The notes under the pieces: model-generated | Told to the model about the DNA's origin: nothing | Database searches by the model: none | The model's input: the letters and a program-made list of their open reading frames with translations, nothing else | In this document: piece after piece, positions 21,433 to 33,370 of the stretch | How positions within the stretch are numbered: position 1 is the stretch's first letter | How the letters are laid out: each line of letters opens with the position of its first letter | Translations under genes and position numbers: made by a program | Source of the DNA: Amborella trichopoda | Lineage: Eukaryota > Streptophyta > Magnoliopsida > Amborellales > Amborellaceae | Assembly (NCBI RefSeq): GCF_000471905.2 | Contig: NW_006499563.1 | Location: 3,403,109-3,467,108, forward strand | Direction: 5' to 3' | DNA: 64,000 bases

Positions 21433-24400
21433 CTATGCTGAAAGCAAAAAAATATCCCATTTTGGTTTCAACATGTTTGGATCGAGCATCCTGATTTCTT
21501 GGAAATGGTGAAAAATGTATGGAAAGAGAAAATCACAGGATCTCCTATGTTTAGGATTGCAAAAAAACTTCAAATGCTTAAGAAAAAATTGAAAGTGTGG
21601 AACAAGAATATCTTCGGAAATGTGGACAGGAATGCTGCGATGGCAATGATTGAACTGGGTGATATCTAGGAATTACAAGATGTGGTTGGGACCAATTCTA
21701 TGATTGATGAGGACGAACTTATAGCTAAAACAAAGGTTCACAATGCTCTTGCAATTCAGGAAAAATTCTGGGCTTCCAAGTCTAGAGTTAGATGGCTACA
21801 ATTGGGTGATAGAAATACAAAATACTTCCACTCAATGGTAAAGATTTGAAAATCGAGAATTTTTATTCGTTTTTTGAAGACTGAATCAAACCAGGGATTG
21901 GGAGATCTTAACTCTATTGGCTCTTATTGTATGGAATTCTATACAAAAATTTCAAAGAGAAAGGTTGTTCCATGAATAATGATCTCTGTAACCTCATACC
22001 AAATGCGGTAGACCTGGTGGATAATAACTTCCTCGAAGCTGTTCCTTCACCCTCAGAAATAAAAGATACTGTTTTTTGAATGGATGCCTTTAGCTCACCG
22101 AGTCCAGATGGGTCTGGCGGAATTTTCTACAAGCATTATTGGGATATTGTGAAGTATGATGTTTATCGAGCTGTACGAAAATTTTTCATTGATGGATGTA
22201 TTTCTAAGGGCTACAACAATAATTTCATTATGTTATTCCCCAAGGAACAAGGTGTAGATACATTGTCTAAATTTCAACCAATCTATATGGGGAATTTTAT
22301 TTTTAAGATTATTCCCAAAATTCTCGCGAACAGGTTGAGAGTAATTGCTCAAAAGCTTATATCGGAAGAACAAGATGTTTTCCTCAAAGGCAGACGTATA
22401 TCTTCAAATATTTGCATGGCTTCAAAACTGCTAAACTATTTTCCAAAAAAGCTTCATGGTAGACATCGTGGGCTAAAGATTGCTTTTCAAAAAGCATATA
22501 ATTCACTTGAATGGCCTTTCCTTCTTGAAGTACTGAAGAGATTTGGTTTTACAGTGAAATTTGTGTCTTGGGTAAAGCAAATTCTGCATTCAGCTAACAT
22601 TTCGGTTCTGGAAAATGGTAGACCTTTTGGGTTTTTCCAGATAGAGAGAGGACTCAGGCAAGGTGATCCTCTAGCACCTCTTCTATTTATTCTAGCAGAA
22701 GATGTTTTAAGTAAAGGAATTGCTAATATGATTCAAAAGAAAATGATATGCACTTTGAATGGACCTAGAGGTGTGGTTGTACCCTTGCACCTTATTTTTG
22801 CAGATGATGTATTTATCGTCAGCAGAAAAGTTTGAAGGATTTTATTTTAAATTCCAAGAGGCGTCGGGTCTAAAACTAAAATTTTCCAAATCATAGTTAT
22901 TCTGTGGGTCAATTCCTCAATCCAGACAATATGCTATCAAAAGATTGTTGGGAGTTTCTATTGCTTACCTCTTAAATACTTAGGTGTGCCGATTTTTTTA
23001 GGAGCCCCAAAAGCAAGATTATTGAGACCTCTACTAGAAAGGATTCGTGATAAATTATCAGGCTGGAAAGGCAAGATTTTAAGTTTCACAAGAAGGATTC
23101 AACTGATGCGTTTTGTTATTACGATTATGCTTATTCATTCCTTTGCAATTTATCAATGGCCAACAAATCTGATAAAAGAGATGGAAACACAGACGGGGAA
23201 CTTTATTTGAACTGGGAATCATGAGTTATAAAAAAGAATAACAGTCCCTTGGGACAAAGTCTGTAAACCTATCAATGAAGGTTGCTTGGGATTAAGAAGG
23301 CTAAGAGATGTTAATTTCTCTATTTCGATGAAGTTGGCCTGGAATGTTTTAAACAAGAAGGAAACTTGGTGAAAGTTCATGTTTGCCAAATATTTCAAGG
23401 AGGATGCTTTTATGAGATCGACACCACAGATCTCTTCTATGAGGCATGGTTTAGTAAAAGTGTGGTTGAAATTACTTTCAGGATGTGGATGGATGAATGG
23501 AAATGGCTCATCTATTGATTTTGGAAGGATATATGGGTAGAAAATACATCACTTGCCTCTCAATCACGTCTTCCATTGTCAGTATTCAAGAACTCAAAAG
23601 CAAGGGTTTCACATTTCATCTCAAGTAACCCTCAAGCATGGTGTTTTCCTATGGTTCATTCTACAATTTTAAATGAATTCTTAAGTGTTGCATCTGGAAT
23701 TGATTTCCCCACGCTCCTATACCGGATCAAAGAAATTGGAAACATACTATCTTTGGTGAATTCTCAACTACTTATGCTTGAGAGTTCAGCAGGGATAAAG
23801 GATGTAATTCATATTGGAACTCTTTGGTCTGGTATAAGGGCATCCATCCTAGAGTTTCCTTGATGAGTTGGAAACTTGCAAACAATGCCATTGCTATTGA
23901 CGAGAAAATCATGTATATTGGCATCCCTTTAGTTTCATGCTGCTCACTATGTGGAAATAGCATGGAAACTAGAGACCATTTATTTGTTACTTGTACTTTT
24001 GCTAATAGCATGTGGAGCTGGTTTTCCAATTTGTTTGGATTACGCTTTCCCTATGACATGACTTTTGAAGTTTTTAGCAAGAAATGGAAAAAGCCAGGAT
24101 GCCATGGCAGAATAAAGGATCTATAGATTATTGGACGGTCTCATATAATCACTGCAATATGGATGTCCAGAAACAAATGTCGATTTGATGAAGGCCGGTC
24201 AATGTCTCAAATTAAATGGTCAAATAAATGGATTATGGAACACATTTCTCCAATAACTTCTAATTGGAGAGACTTCAAAGCAAAGTCTGTGAGTGATCTA
24301 CTACTCACAAGAAGGCTTCGTATACCCGAAAATCCAGGGAAAGATCCGTTCATCTTGAAGGTGGTATGGCTTCCGCCTGAATCTAGATGTATCAAACTCA

Positions 24401-25079
24401 ATATAGATAAATTCTCTAAGGGGAATCCATGAAGGTCGGGCTTTGGAGGTATATTAAGAGATTCTTCAAGAGTCGTGCTTGGTTCCTTTTCAGGACCTAT
24501 TCCTATGGGAACAAATTATCTCGCAGAGCTTGATGCATTTATTTATGGTGTAGAATATGTCATTAGAAAATGTTTCACAAATGCCTGGATTGAATGTGAC
24601 TCTTTTGGTATTATTTTGGCCATAAGATCCAAATTGTTACCTTGGTGTGTTCAAACCAAATGGAAAAATGTAATTGTTTCCTTAAAAAAAATCACATAGA
24701 AAATTTCACATGTGTATAGGGAAGCAAATACTACAGCAGACAAAATGGCGAATATTGGTTGCCATATGAATTCATATCAGGAGTGGGATACATACCCAAT
24801 TTTGTTGGATATCATATCTCATGAGATGCAGCTGGAAGACCGAGATACAGATTTAAGTAATGGATGATGTGATGAAGAATCATAGTCATTGATTTAAGTA
24901 ATGGTGTGAGTTTGAACTCTTTATGTAATGACTACAGTCCTTATCACTGATGGCTATGTTGTAGGCGATAATATCTAGGAGTTTTTTTTTCCACTGCTCA
25001 ATTGTAATGTAAACCACCCTCTATATGTTTTATATTTTTTTTTAATGAAAATTGCTTACTTTTAGCAAAAAAAAAAGAA
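21433..25079 (+). mobile_element. LINE-2: 5'-truncated L1-type LINE with 17-bp TSD
   Basis: The boundaries are set by exact 17-bp duplications and an A-rich tail (25065-25079). The element starts within ORF2, after the endonuclease, and carries the pre-RT linker, RT, zinc region and RNase H in order on the plus strand. It inserted into copia-2 and therefore is younger than it. Confidence 0.9.
21480..24790 (+). pseudogene. LINE-2 ORF2 (RT, zinc region, RNase H)
   Basis: The linker (21480-21850) has HPDFLEMVKNVWKE, KLKVWNKNIFGNV and RVRWLQLGDRNTKYFHS. The RT at 22080-22830 is one open frame of 251 codons: SPSPDGSGGIFYKHYWD, FIMLFPKEQG, FKIIPKILANRL, GLRQGDPLAPLLFILAEDV and the catalytic block LIFADD at 22797-22808. 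The family's ALIPK-N and KAYDS(L)-W blocks are altered (FQKAYNSLEW). The thumb (WKGKILSFTRRIQLM) is at 23060, the zinc region (CCSLCGNSMETRDHLFVTC) at 23935, and RNase H at 24380-24790 (NIDKFSKGNP, YLAELDAFIYG, ECDSFGIILAI, REANTTADKMA). There are several stops and frame shifts. Endonuclease and ORF1 are absent. Confidence 0.85.
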
Positions 25080-25096
25080 AGTAGAATTTCCATACC
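25080..25096. repeat. LINE-2 target-site duplication, right copy
   Basis: Exact repeat of 21416-21432, immediately after the LINE A-tail. Confidence 0.9.
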
Positions 25097-25790
25097 TTGC
25101 TTTATTATATGGCCTTAAAAAAATTACCACTTCTCATCTTCTATGAGCTAATCGGTCTTGGTATCTCACACCTCCATTTTTAAAGTTATCTCTTCCATAT
25201 CTTCTCCTGCCATTGCTAAAACCTCTTTGGCCTCTTCCTCCATGAGATTATTCATTCTCTTCTTTAATTGTAAAATTTGTTTGAAGAGCATGCTCCAAAG
25301 AGTTTTGAGTCCTTTTTTGTAATCTTTGTTCATGGGCTTGCAAGTTACCCATGAGTTGATCTATAATCATAACCTCTAAATCTTTTGATTCTTCAATGGA
25401 TACAACAATGTGCTAATACTTACGATCAAGTGACTGTAATATTTTCTCCATAACTCTAACATCATCTATATTTTCTCTATTTCTTCTCAATTGCTTTACA
25501 ACAACCAAAATCCTTAAGAAGTATTCCAAATCATTTTTGGATTCATTCATATGCTAAACCTCAAACTCGTCTCTAAGAGTTCGAATACACACATTTTTCA
25601 CTTTTTCAACTCCCTGAAAGAGTTTTGAAGAATTCCACATTCCTTCTGAGAATTTGCTGTGGAAGCAACTTTCTCAAAAGTGCTCTCATCTATTCCTCGA
25701 TAAATAATAAAATGAGCTTTCTTGTCCAACCTTCTCGACCCTTGTAGCACACTTCGTCGACTTTGATCCAAGAGTTGGGCATACTTTAGT
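25097..25790 (-). pseudogene. Copia-2 gag, N-terminus missing
   Basis: The minus strand aligns by eye with copia-3 gag: RRLDKKA, IYRGIDESTFEKV, ILQNSF, NESKN, QLRRN, DDVRVMEKILQSL, then SKDLE and the arginine/glycine-rich RGQRG region. Here the [17 protein letters not shown] segment that copia-3 has lost is still readable. Alignment ends at about 25787, so the first ~65 codons and the LTR are missing. Stops are present. Confidence 0.7.
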
Positions 25791-27881
25791 CACATATAGG
25801 ACTAGATTTATTATGAAAAATGCTTGGTAAGATTGAAGGGATTATATGACTAAGGTTTTGATAAATGTTGGATAAAGTCTTAACAAGTAATGGATGAAAG
25901 ATATAGGTAAGATAGAGAAGTATAGCCCTTGAAGATATGCCTTGGATGTTAATTATACACCTTAGTCACCATACAACACTAAGTACGCTCTAACAGATGC
26001 CCGATAATCTGAAGATGTTAATATGAGAGCAAAGTGTCTTGAAAAAAGTTTGATAAAATGAAGATGTCAATATAAATAAGAGTTTTTAACGCATGCTTGA
26101 TAGCTATCTTAACATACGGTCAATGAGGCATGAGCATGGGTCTTGATAAAACCTGTTGAGATATACCCCGGATATGATATGAGATAATATGGTATGAAAG
26201 ATATGATATGCTCAGGATTCATGATATGAAGGCCCCAATATGCCTTCAGAATCCTGACTCGTCAGTCAGCCCCTATATGTTTTGACTTCCGACCATTAAC
26301 TCATTAATCAAGCACGTTCATCTTTTAACTGATGGTTGATGATAGAAAATATTAAAGACATCTCATTGTGAGACAGGTTCTAAGATACATATACTCCTAA
26401 GGCCCCTATATGTCTCTCCACTGAATATTGAAGGAGTTTTGGATGAGATGTGATAGGCCTCTTTTAATCCATCGTCAGTTAAGGAGATAAGGCTTAATCG
26501 ACGGGGAATAAGGATACCTCTCCAGGTAATGTCATAACGAGGTAAAATCCTTAAAAATTCTATGACTACTCAATATGCCTCGATGTTCAAGAATTATACA
26601 AAGTGGACAAAATTTGGAATTGGCTTAACCCGGTATCCTTATCCACCATTAATCAAGATATGCCTTGACCGATGCCCCAAAACTTTATATTTTTGGTATT
26701 TAACCGAGACTTACAGGGAATCATATTTGAGGCATGATATCCCTCAGCCTAAAGTTTCATATGATTTAGAGGTGATTTAAACTGTCATCTGTATACCCAG
26801 ACAGTTAAAGCCTTAAAAGCCTTAAAAGCTTGATACTTCGTATGTTACAACCAGGTTGACACCAAGTCATTGAAATTTAGAGTTCTCTTTTGATATGATT
26901 GCTTTTTTCGTGGGACTAGGACCATTAGATTCTTGACTCGATGTCCTATTAACCTTAAAAGGTATGACATTATTTGATATGTGTGTTAGAAGCGGTTGCA
27001 TCTGCAATACACTGGTTTTGCTTACGCAATATCCAATAGAAACACAATAACTTGGACGGACAATATCTCTCTCATCTCTGATCCATTTAAGGCGAGACTA
27101 AGACCATTGGGTTCGTCTTTAAGTCCTCATTCATCTTGCCAAACTTCATGATTAAAAGCTAGACCATCAGAGAGCGGTTGAAGAATTATGAAGAATGTAT
27201 TAGAGTTGCAATGCAGAAGTCTAACTGATGGGCGTTAAAGAGAAAAGATTCCAGAATTTGCTCATGCGATATCTTTGGTAAAACTAAAGTCTGTGAGTTC
27301 AAAATTTGAAATACTATAACGATGAGCATTGACCAGGATATGGGTGGATTCAAATTCATTTTAAATTATATGGTTATCCAACTGAAACAACATGGTGAAG
27401 ATGCAGGATGCTAATTAGCAGATGGATAGGCATTGAAGGTTTTCATACTTATCAATTGAAGACTAATAGTTATCTACAAAATATTATATGAGCCCATCTC
27501 TCGATCAGAGAAGGGTTCAATTTTGGTTGGTTCATATCTTTTTAATTGGACTCTGATAAGGTTGAATCATTGCATTTGGAGAGAGATAGAGAGTGTCTAT
27601 GTACATGGTATGTGAAGAAACAGTCTAGTTCACAACTGCCTTCTGAAACATATCTGAGATAGAGAGAGAGAAGTTTATCTCACTTTGCTTGTGATCCACT
27701 TGAAGCCTGTTCCCAAAGAAGAAGCAAACTCAATGAATAGTATCCTTGAGTAAACTCAGGTATACGGGCCGATATGCCCATTGGTATTATTCCTTTTTTC
27801 ATATGTCTGTATATTTTCTTTCTTAAAAATGAATGTATAGGTTTCAAGATTTTAATCAAGGGTATTATGTCTAAGTGTGGA
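25791..27881. other. Noncoding stretch left of the gypsy element
   Basis: It is rich in GATATG words (26160-26260) with degenerate repeats such as aagccttaaaagcctta (26810-26830). It resembles the sequence at 19166-20636 in style (gccttaaaag, ttaacccgg words), so both may come from the 3' noncoding part of gypsy elements. The final aagtgtggagtgat before 27887 resembles a purine tract. No coding domain was seen. Confidence 0.35.
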
Positions 27882-27886
27882 GTGAT
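27882..27886. repeat. Target-site duplication, left copy
   Basis: GTGAT here matches GTGAT at 37061-37065, directly outside the two LTRs. Confidence 0.8.
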
Positions 27887-28990
27887 TATAGACACCCCAT
27901 TTTAAATCTGACAAATTCTATGGTATCTTGAACCCTTAAGACCACACTATCCTAGTAAACTCAAATCCATAGTCCACACAGCCTACCCTATGACCCAGAA
28001 CAATTCTGCCTGCCTAGAACCCTGTAGAAACCTTGTTTTGACCCAAAATCCTATGGACGCCCTATTTTACCAAAAAAACATTAAAAATAGTAAAAGATCC
28101 TTTTTGACCCAAATTTTCTCTGGGAGATTCACAAGAGGCTGAGGAACACACCTGAAGTGGAAAATATCAAATTAGACCAAATTTGATGATACTAAGAGTG
28201 TCGCCCAACCTAGACTTGGTGACACACGTAGTGCCACCCAGATTTGTGTCGCCCAATCCCGTTCAGGCCCAAATTAGAAATTGACTATTTGGATTGATTT
28301 CCTACCTTTTTATGAATTTTTTACCATTTTTTCTTGGGCCTAGGCGACACCACTGGTGTCGCCCAAACCCGAATCCCCAAAAAACGAATTTTCGACTGGA
28401 GAATCTGTTGGTTATGGAAAGATTCCCTTCCCAACATTGGCCTTTATAAAATCCTTTTCGTGGCCATTTGAGGGGAGGCTAGAGGTCTTGAGAGGAAAAA
28501 CTTGGTGAGCTTACCTTAACCCTAATCTGAAAACCCTAACCCTAAGCCCAAGAAACCTTTTCAGGGCAAAACAATAGTTCTAAACCATCCTTAGGGCACA
28601 ACAACCTTTTTCAATAAGAGATCTACTTGTCAACTTCTGAATCAGAGACGCAAAGAGGACGTTGGTTTTGATATGGGTGAGCCCTCAAAGGCTCGGGAGT
28701 CTCGGGTCATCCGGCCCGATTTGGTATTGTATTTTTCTCCTTTTTTTCTTATCATTCTTATTTTTTTTATTTTATTTTGATTATTTTTCTTTGAACTTGT
28801 GTTTTAATTTTTTGGATCATGCTGGCTCTACCACAGATCTGAGAGTGGATCTGCTCGTTTTCAGGTAGATCTGGCCTCAGATCTGAATTTGATTTGTCCC
28901 ACTTTCTCTATCACTTTATTTTTATCATTTTAAGGTTTCAAGATCCGAGCGATCTTCGTCGGAAGATCTGTCCCATTTTCATCGTAAACA
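27887..28990 (+). repeat. Gypsy 5' LTR
   Basis: It begins TATAGACACCCC (3' copy TGTAGACACCCC) and ends ATCGTAAACA before the primer-binding site. It is colinear with 35954-37060 throughout, including cacaagaggctgaggaacac and the GGCGACACCA-C-TGGTGTCGCC palindrome at 28343-28363. A T-rich block lies at 28730-28800. Confidence 0.9.
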
Positions 28991-28993
28991 GTT

Positions 28994-29010
28994 TGGCGCC
29001 CACCGTAGGG
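28994..29010 (+). promoter_or_regulatory. Gypsy primer-binding site
   Basis: TGGCGCCCACCGTAGGG starts three bases after the LTR. TGGCGCCCACCGTGGGG-type sites are common in Tat/Ogre elements, usually ascribed to tRNA-Arg. The tRNA assignment is from memory. Confidence 0.75.
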
Positions 29011-29099
29011 CATTTCGAGCTTGATCCATGGGTCAAAACACGAGCTTAGGTATTTTTTTTCACTGATTTCGGTCATCAAAAAGTCCCAAAAGTTGGCTG

Positions 29100-29830
29100 A
29101 GATCAGAACCCAGGGGTTTGGTGCTGTGAAACCCTGTTTGTCTCGGGCGACACCACCAGTGCCGCCCAGGTCTAGGGCGACATCCCCCCTTGTCTCCCAA
29201 AGCTAGAAGTTTCAGAACTTTGATGAAACTTTGTAGTCCTTTTTTAGGGACTCTCTTTTGACTGCTCAAAAAATTTTAGGTCAAAATAAAATTTTTAAAA
29301 ATACAAAAAAAATATTTTTCTTGATACATGTTTGTTCTAACTGCACTTTTCTGTTTTACTTTATTTTAATTTATTTCAATAGAAATATTATTTTCCCTGC
29401 TTCTAAATGTTTATTGTAACCTTATTTCATCGAAATTTAGAAGAAAAAAATAAAAAAAAAATAAAAAAAATACTTTTTTAGGCGACACTTGTAGTGTTGC
29501 CCAACCTGCAAGGGCGACACCAGTAGTGCTGCACGGGCGACACCACCCGTGTCGCCCAGTTGTAGTGGTCCTAGAAAAATTCTCGGACCCCATAGGACTC
29601 TTTCAGAGACTGTTGGATTCTTGTTCACTAATTTTGACTTAAAATAAAATTTTTTAAAATACAAAAAAAAAATATTTTGCTTCAGATAGATCTGTTCTAT
29701 TCTTGGCTTTTTTGATTTTTTTTAGTTTGTTAATTTTGATTGAAATCATGTTTTCCCTGCTTTCACCATGCTTAGTTTAACTGTGTTTTATTAAATTTAA
29801 AAATAGAAAAAAAAAAAAATACATTGAGGG
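29100..29830 (+). repeat. Leader duplication with GGGCGACAC palindromes
   Basis: Two copies of a ~350-bp module (about 29100-29460 and 29480-29830). Each has palindromic GGGCGACAC motifs, then GGACTCT-TT, then AAAATAAAATTTTTAAAATAC, a poly-A stretch and TATTTTCCCTGCTT. Palindromes lie at 29145-29167, 29481-29502, 29512-29536 and 29535-29557. The function is unknown; a structured leader RNA is possible. Confidence 0.65.
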
Positions 29831-30439
29831 TTGCTTGCACCTTCCCTGAACCGTGTCCCATTTGAGTCACCCTCAACTCGGGCCGCACTCGACTTAGCAC
29901 AGATTGTGCTTGGTCTCACTGTCTTGACTGTACCTTCTTAGGGGTTTCCTAACCCTCCATCTATACTGTGGTTCAAGCGAGCATCACCTCGAAGCGTGCA
30001 TCGCTAAGCACGATTAGTGTCATGCGCTCGCTTTATTTCTTCATTGTATAGTGTGCTTGACAATTATTTTTTATTGCGTGCTTCTTTACAAACTCTAGCA
30101 CACACCGGGCCGAAAATGCCCAGGAAACCATTAAACAAATATTTCAAAAACCCCCAAAACCAGCGTTAATGACATGAGGGGAACCTAGCTTTGAGAGTCG
30201 AGGCGGTTAGGATTCGAGTAACATTAACTATGAGCGCCCCTCCATAATCCTTTGCCTCAAAGCAACTTGGCGTATAGTAGGACCTGGTGAAAATCCTATA
30301 ACAAGAGGCCAGGTCCTATGTGGGGACCTATATCAGCCTAGTCGCATTTCAATAGTCAGGAACTCTTAAGCCAAGCCTACCTATAATCTAGGTCAAAAGT
30401 TTTCGTGTGCTGTGCTTGCTTATTTCTGTTGGTTAATCT
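29831..30439 (+). other. Gypsy leader, noncoding
   Basis: GC-balanced sequence between the leader modules and the next tandem block. No frame or domain was recognised. Confidence 0.4.
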
Positions 30440-30960
30440 TAGATGTCAGTCCAGACCCACTTTTGGTCTGAGTTGAACCCTTTGGGATCAAGTCCAGGCT
30501 TGTACTCAGCTTAGCCCAGGTCCAAACCAGATTTCGCCTTGGTTTGAACTTAGGCTCTCTCTTGGTTCTAGCTGAAGGCTCATTCCTAGTTCATCTTTGA
30601 TCCAGTCCGGGTCCATATCTGGTCTGATCATCAAAACACTCTGGGTCCAAGTTCAGGCTTATACCCATCTTAGCCCAGGTCCAACCCAGGTTCCACCTTG
30701 GTCCGAACTTAAGCCTCCTTCTTGATCCAAACCTGGGGCTCATTCCTGTCTCAACCTTTTATCCAGTCCGAGTCTAAACTCAGTTTGATCAAACCCTCTA
30801 GGTCCAAGCTTAGGCTTGCACCCAGCTCAGTCTAGGTCCGAACCTGGCTCACACCCAGGTCCGAACGTAGACCCACTCTTGGTTCGAGCCAAGACTCGTA
30901 CCCATCTAGTCTAGATCTCAGTCTAGGTTCTGACATAGATCTAAGCTTAGAGTTGCCTCT
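30440..30960 (+). repeat. ~158-bp tandem repeat, three units
   Basis: Units begin near 30484, 30643 and 30800 with GGGTCCAAG-TCAGGCTTG-ACCCAGCTTAGCCCAGGTCC. Each continues through CCTTGGTCCGAACTTA. The periods are about 159 and 157. After the array a finer CTAGTCTAGA-rich text runs on to about 31130. Confidence 0.65.
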
Positions 30961-31131
30961 AGAACTAGACTAGATTTACCCTAGATTAGGGTCCAAACCA
31001 AAACCCATCATGTCTAGCAAGTTTCATCTAGTCTAGTCCTAGCCTAGATCTTAGTTAGGGTTTTGGCCCTAGAGTCAGACTAGGTCTTTCCGAAGTCGTC
31101 GAGTCTAGATATCACCCTAAGTCTAGGAGTC

Positions 31132-33370
31132 ATGACCCAGGATCAAAGCAGAGTAAGGTCCAACTCTATGCCCTCAGCTCAGTCTAGATCCAGAGAACCT
31201 AGTCAGTCCGAGAGGCACAATCACAGTGCTCCCTCACAAATCATCCATAGCACTCATGTCAGTGAGCCGACTCTCGAACCACATGGATCCAAACCTTGCC
31301 GCCCAAGCCGCCTTCAAGGCCACCCTTTAGAAGTCATGAGCCAACAGGTTTATAAGTTTGTAACACCTTGAATAGTCAAGGGGTCAAGCCAGGGGCAATC
31401 CTCCAAGACATAGGGGTTAACTTCAAATCTAGTCGACACAATAAGAATAGGGCCCCTACCAAAATCTCTGAGTCAGCCGATCTCATCCGTGTGAACCCCG
31501 ATGGTAATTAGCAGCCCAACATTTTAGTCTTGGCAATCAGTCAGTTAGTGGGCGAGTGGGTTCACACACAACTAGGGACAGTCTTCCTAAGAAACCCATC
31601 ACTAGTAAAGATCAAGGTTTTGACCTAACTCGATATAAAGACAATCTTAAGGTGCATGCTTACTTTCAAGATCTGCTGAATAAAGGGTCCACCATCTAGT
31701 GTAGTCAATCCGGGAAAGTCAGGTCGAAAGTTCAAGCCAATGGCCAAGTCCAATATTTTGGCTCAAACCATAATAATCCTAGGGTTGTTAACCTGCCAAT
31801 CCAACCCACTACAGGCTAGGGGTCTAGTTCTAATCATCAATTGAGCCCAAGACTACTTAGATGGTAGAGTCCCTCTAGCAGTAGTTATGACATTCCTTCA
31901 CTCTTTCAGTCCAGTGCTGGGTCAAGAGAATACCTTAACCCTAGGGCTAGATCATCCAATAAAGGTCAGGGTCAGGTAAACCTAGCCGCCCAAGTTCAGA
32001 GGTCTAGTCGCCATAGTAGCTTGAGCCGTCCATCCCAGTTAAGTGGTGATCATATCCTGCAGGCCTCCTTGCATGGCCAAGTTGTGCAACCTCCGAGTAA
32101 TGGGTATGCTCTGACCCAATTAAACTTGGGTGAGCCTATAAGCCAACAACTGGCACATCAAGTTCAACACTTTCCTCAGGCTCAGTCCTTGAGGCAACCC
32201 GCTACATGGGCCCAATATCCAGTATATGAGAGGCACATACCCCAAAGTCAGGTTCAACAGACCATACAATCGAGCTAGCTCAAAGCTATAACGACGGCAC
32301 AATTTGCTCGTATGAAACACCTCCAAGACTCTTTAGAGAAAATGAGAATATGGGATTTCTCAACTCCTAAAGATTTTGTACAAGAAATTCTAGGACACCT
32401 AGAAGATTTACCATTGGGGTTTGTGATGCCACTGCTCAGAAACAGATTTTCAGGGAAAGAGGATCTTGAGGCACACATCAACGCCTACTTATTGATGGTC
32501 CACACACTGCGAGACCGACCAAACAAACTTAAAGTCATGTTCTCACATAGCTTATCAATGTGGCATTGAATATTCATGAAGGATAACCCTCAAGGAACTC
32601 TTGACAAAATGTACAGGCAATTTTCCTCCTTCTATAGTGGAGGAATATCAAGACCCGTCACCCTTGGCGAGTTAACTTCCACCAAACAGAAGTCGGGCGA
32701 GTCTCCTTCCCTGTTTATAACTAGATTCAAAGAGGTCAATATGTGAATCATTGAAACTCCACTCCTTGAAGCCTTGAAGGTAGGCATGAAATTAGAGAAC
32801 AAGACTCCAGAATAAGTCACGTTCTTCAGTATGGGGATAGTCCCTTACTCATTTGATGTTATTCTTGAAAGAGTCTCACGATATGAGTGAGCCATGAAGG
32901 ATGAGACCATAGTCTTTGATAATTTGGCTGCTAGAGAGTCCTCTCAAGAAGGAGAGGTGAACATGATCAAGACAAGCAATCCTTTTGTAAACCATTCACA
33001 AGAAAAGACCAAAATTTATTCTACCACATAGATAATGCAGACTTCCACACTAAGGGAATTCACTCCCATTGATGAGCCTATGACTGATGTCATGAAGAAG
33101 TTGCTTAAGGCAGGGCTCATAGAATTAGTGACAGAAGCCAAGCTTCCTCCTTACCATGGATGTGATACATCTCGATGGTGCGATTGGCATCAAAACTATG
33201 CCTATAGCACTGAGGAATGTCGAGCTTGCAAACATAGAGTTTAAGATCTCATCGGTAATAACATGATAAGTGTAAAAAAGGAAGATACTGATGGCAAAGA
33301 AGAATCAGAAACTCTAGATGTCTCGACAAAGAATAATGATGTCAATCTGATTAACTCAGGAGAATCATAA
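31132..33370 (+). pseudogene. Gypsy gag (Tat/Ogre-like), degenerate
   Basis: An ATG at 31132 opens a serine/glutamine/arginine-rich N-terminus (MTQDQSRVRSNSMPSAQSRS). After stops, the capsid core is legible at 32281-32900: PKDFVQEILGHLEDLPLG, KEDLEAHINAYLLMVHTLRD, LKVMFSHSL, then MYRQFSSFYSGG, LGELTSTKQKSGESPSLFIT and LLEALKVGM. This is the normal order of gypsy gag (fold, then REGE-like segment). At 33155-33240 comes CDWHQNYAYSTEECRACKHRV, the CxxxH-type motif found near the gag C-terminus in Tat/Ogre elements. At least six stops or frame shifts make it non-functional. Gag forms the particle that holds the RNA. Confidence 0.75.

Larger units (their letters stand above)
17755..25790 (-). mobile_element. 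Copia-2: truncated Ty1/copia, split by LINE-2
   Basis: The minus-strand element is of the same family as copia-3. The LTR (17755-18195), purine tract, RNase H, RT C-terminus, pre-integrase region and gag all align by eye with 38558-43597. The integrase-to-RT middle is replaced by unrelated sequence (19166-20636), the gag N-terminus and 5' LTR are missing right of 25790, and LINE-2 sits in the zinc-knuckle region. It is inactive. Confidence 0.8.
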
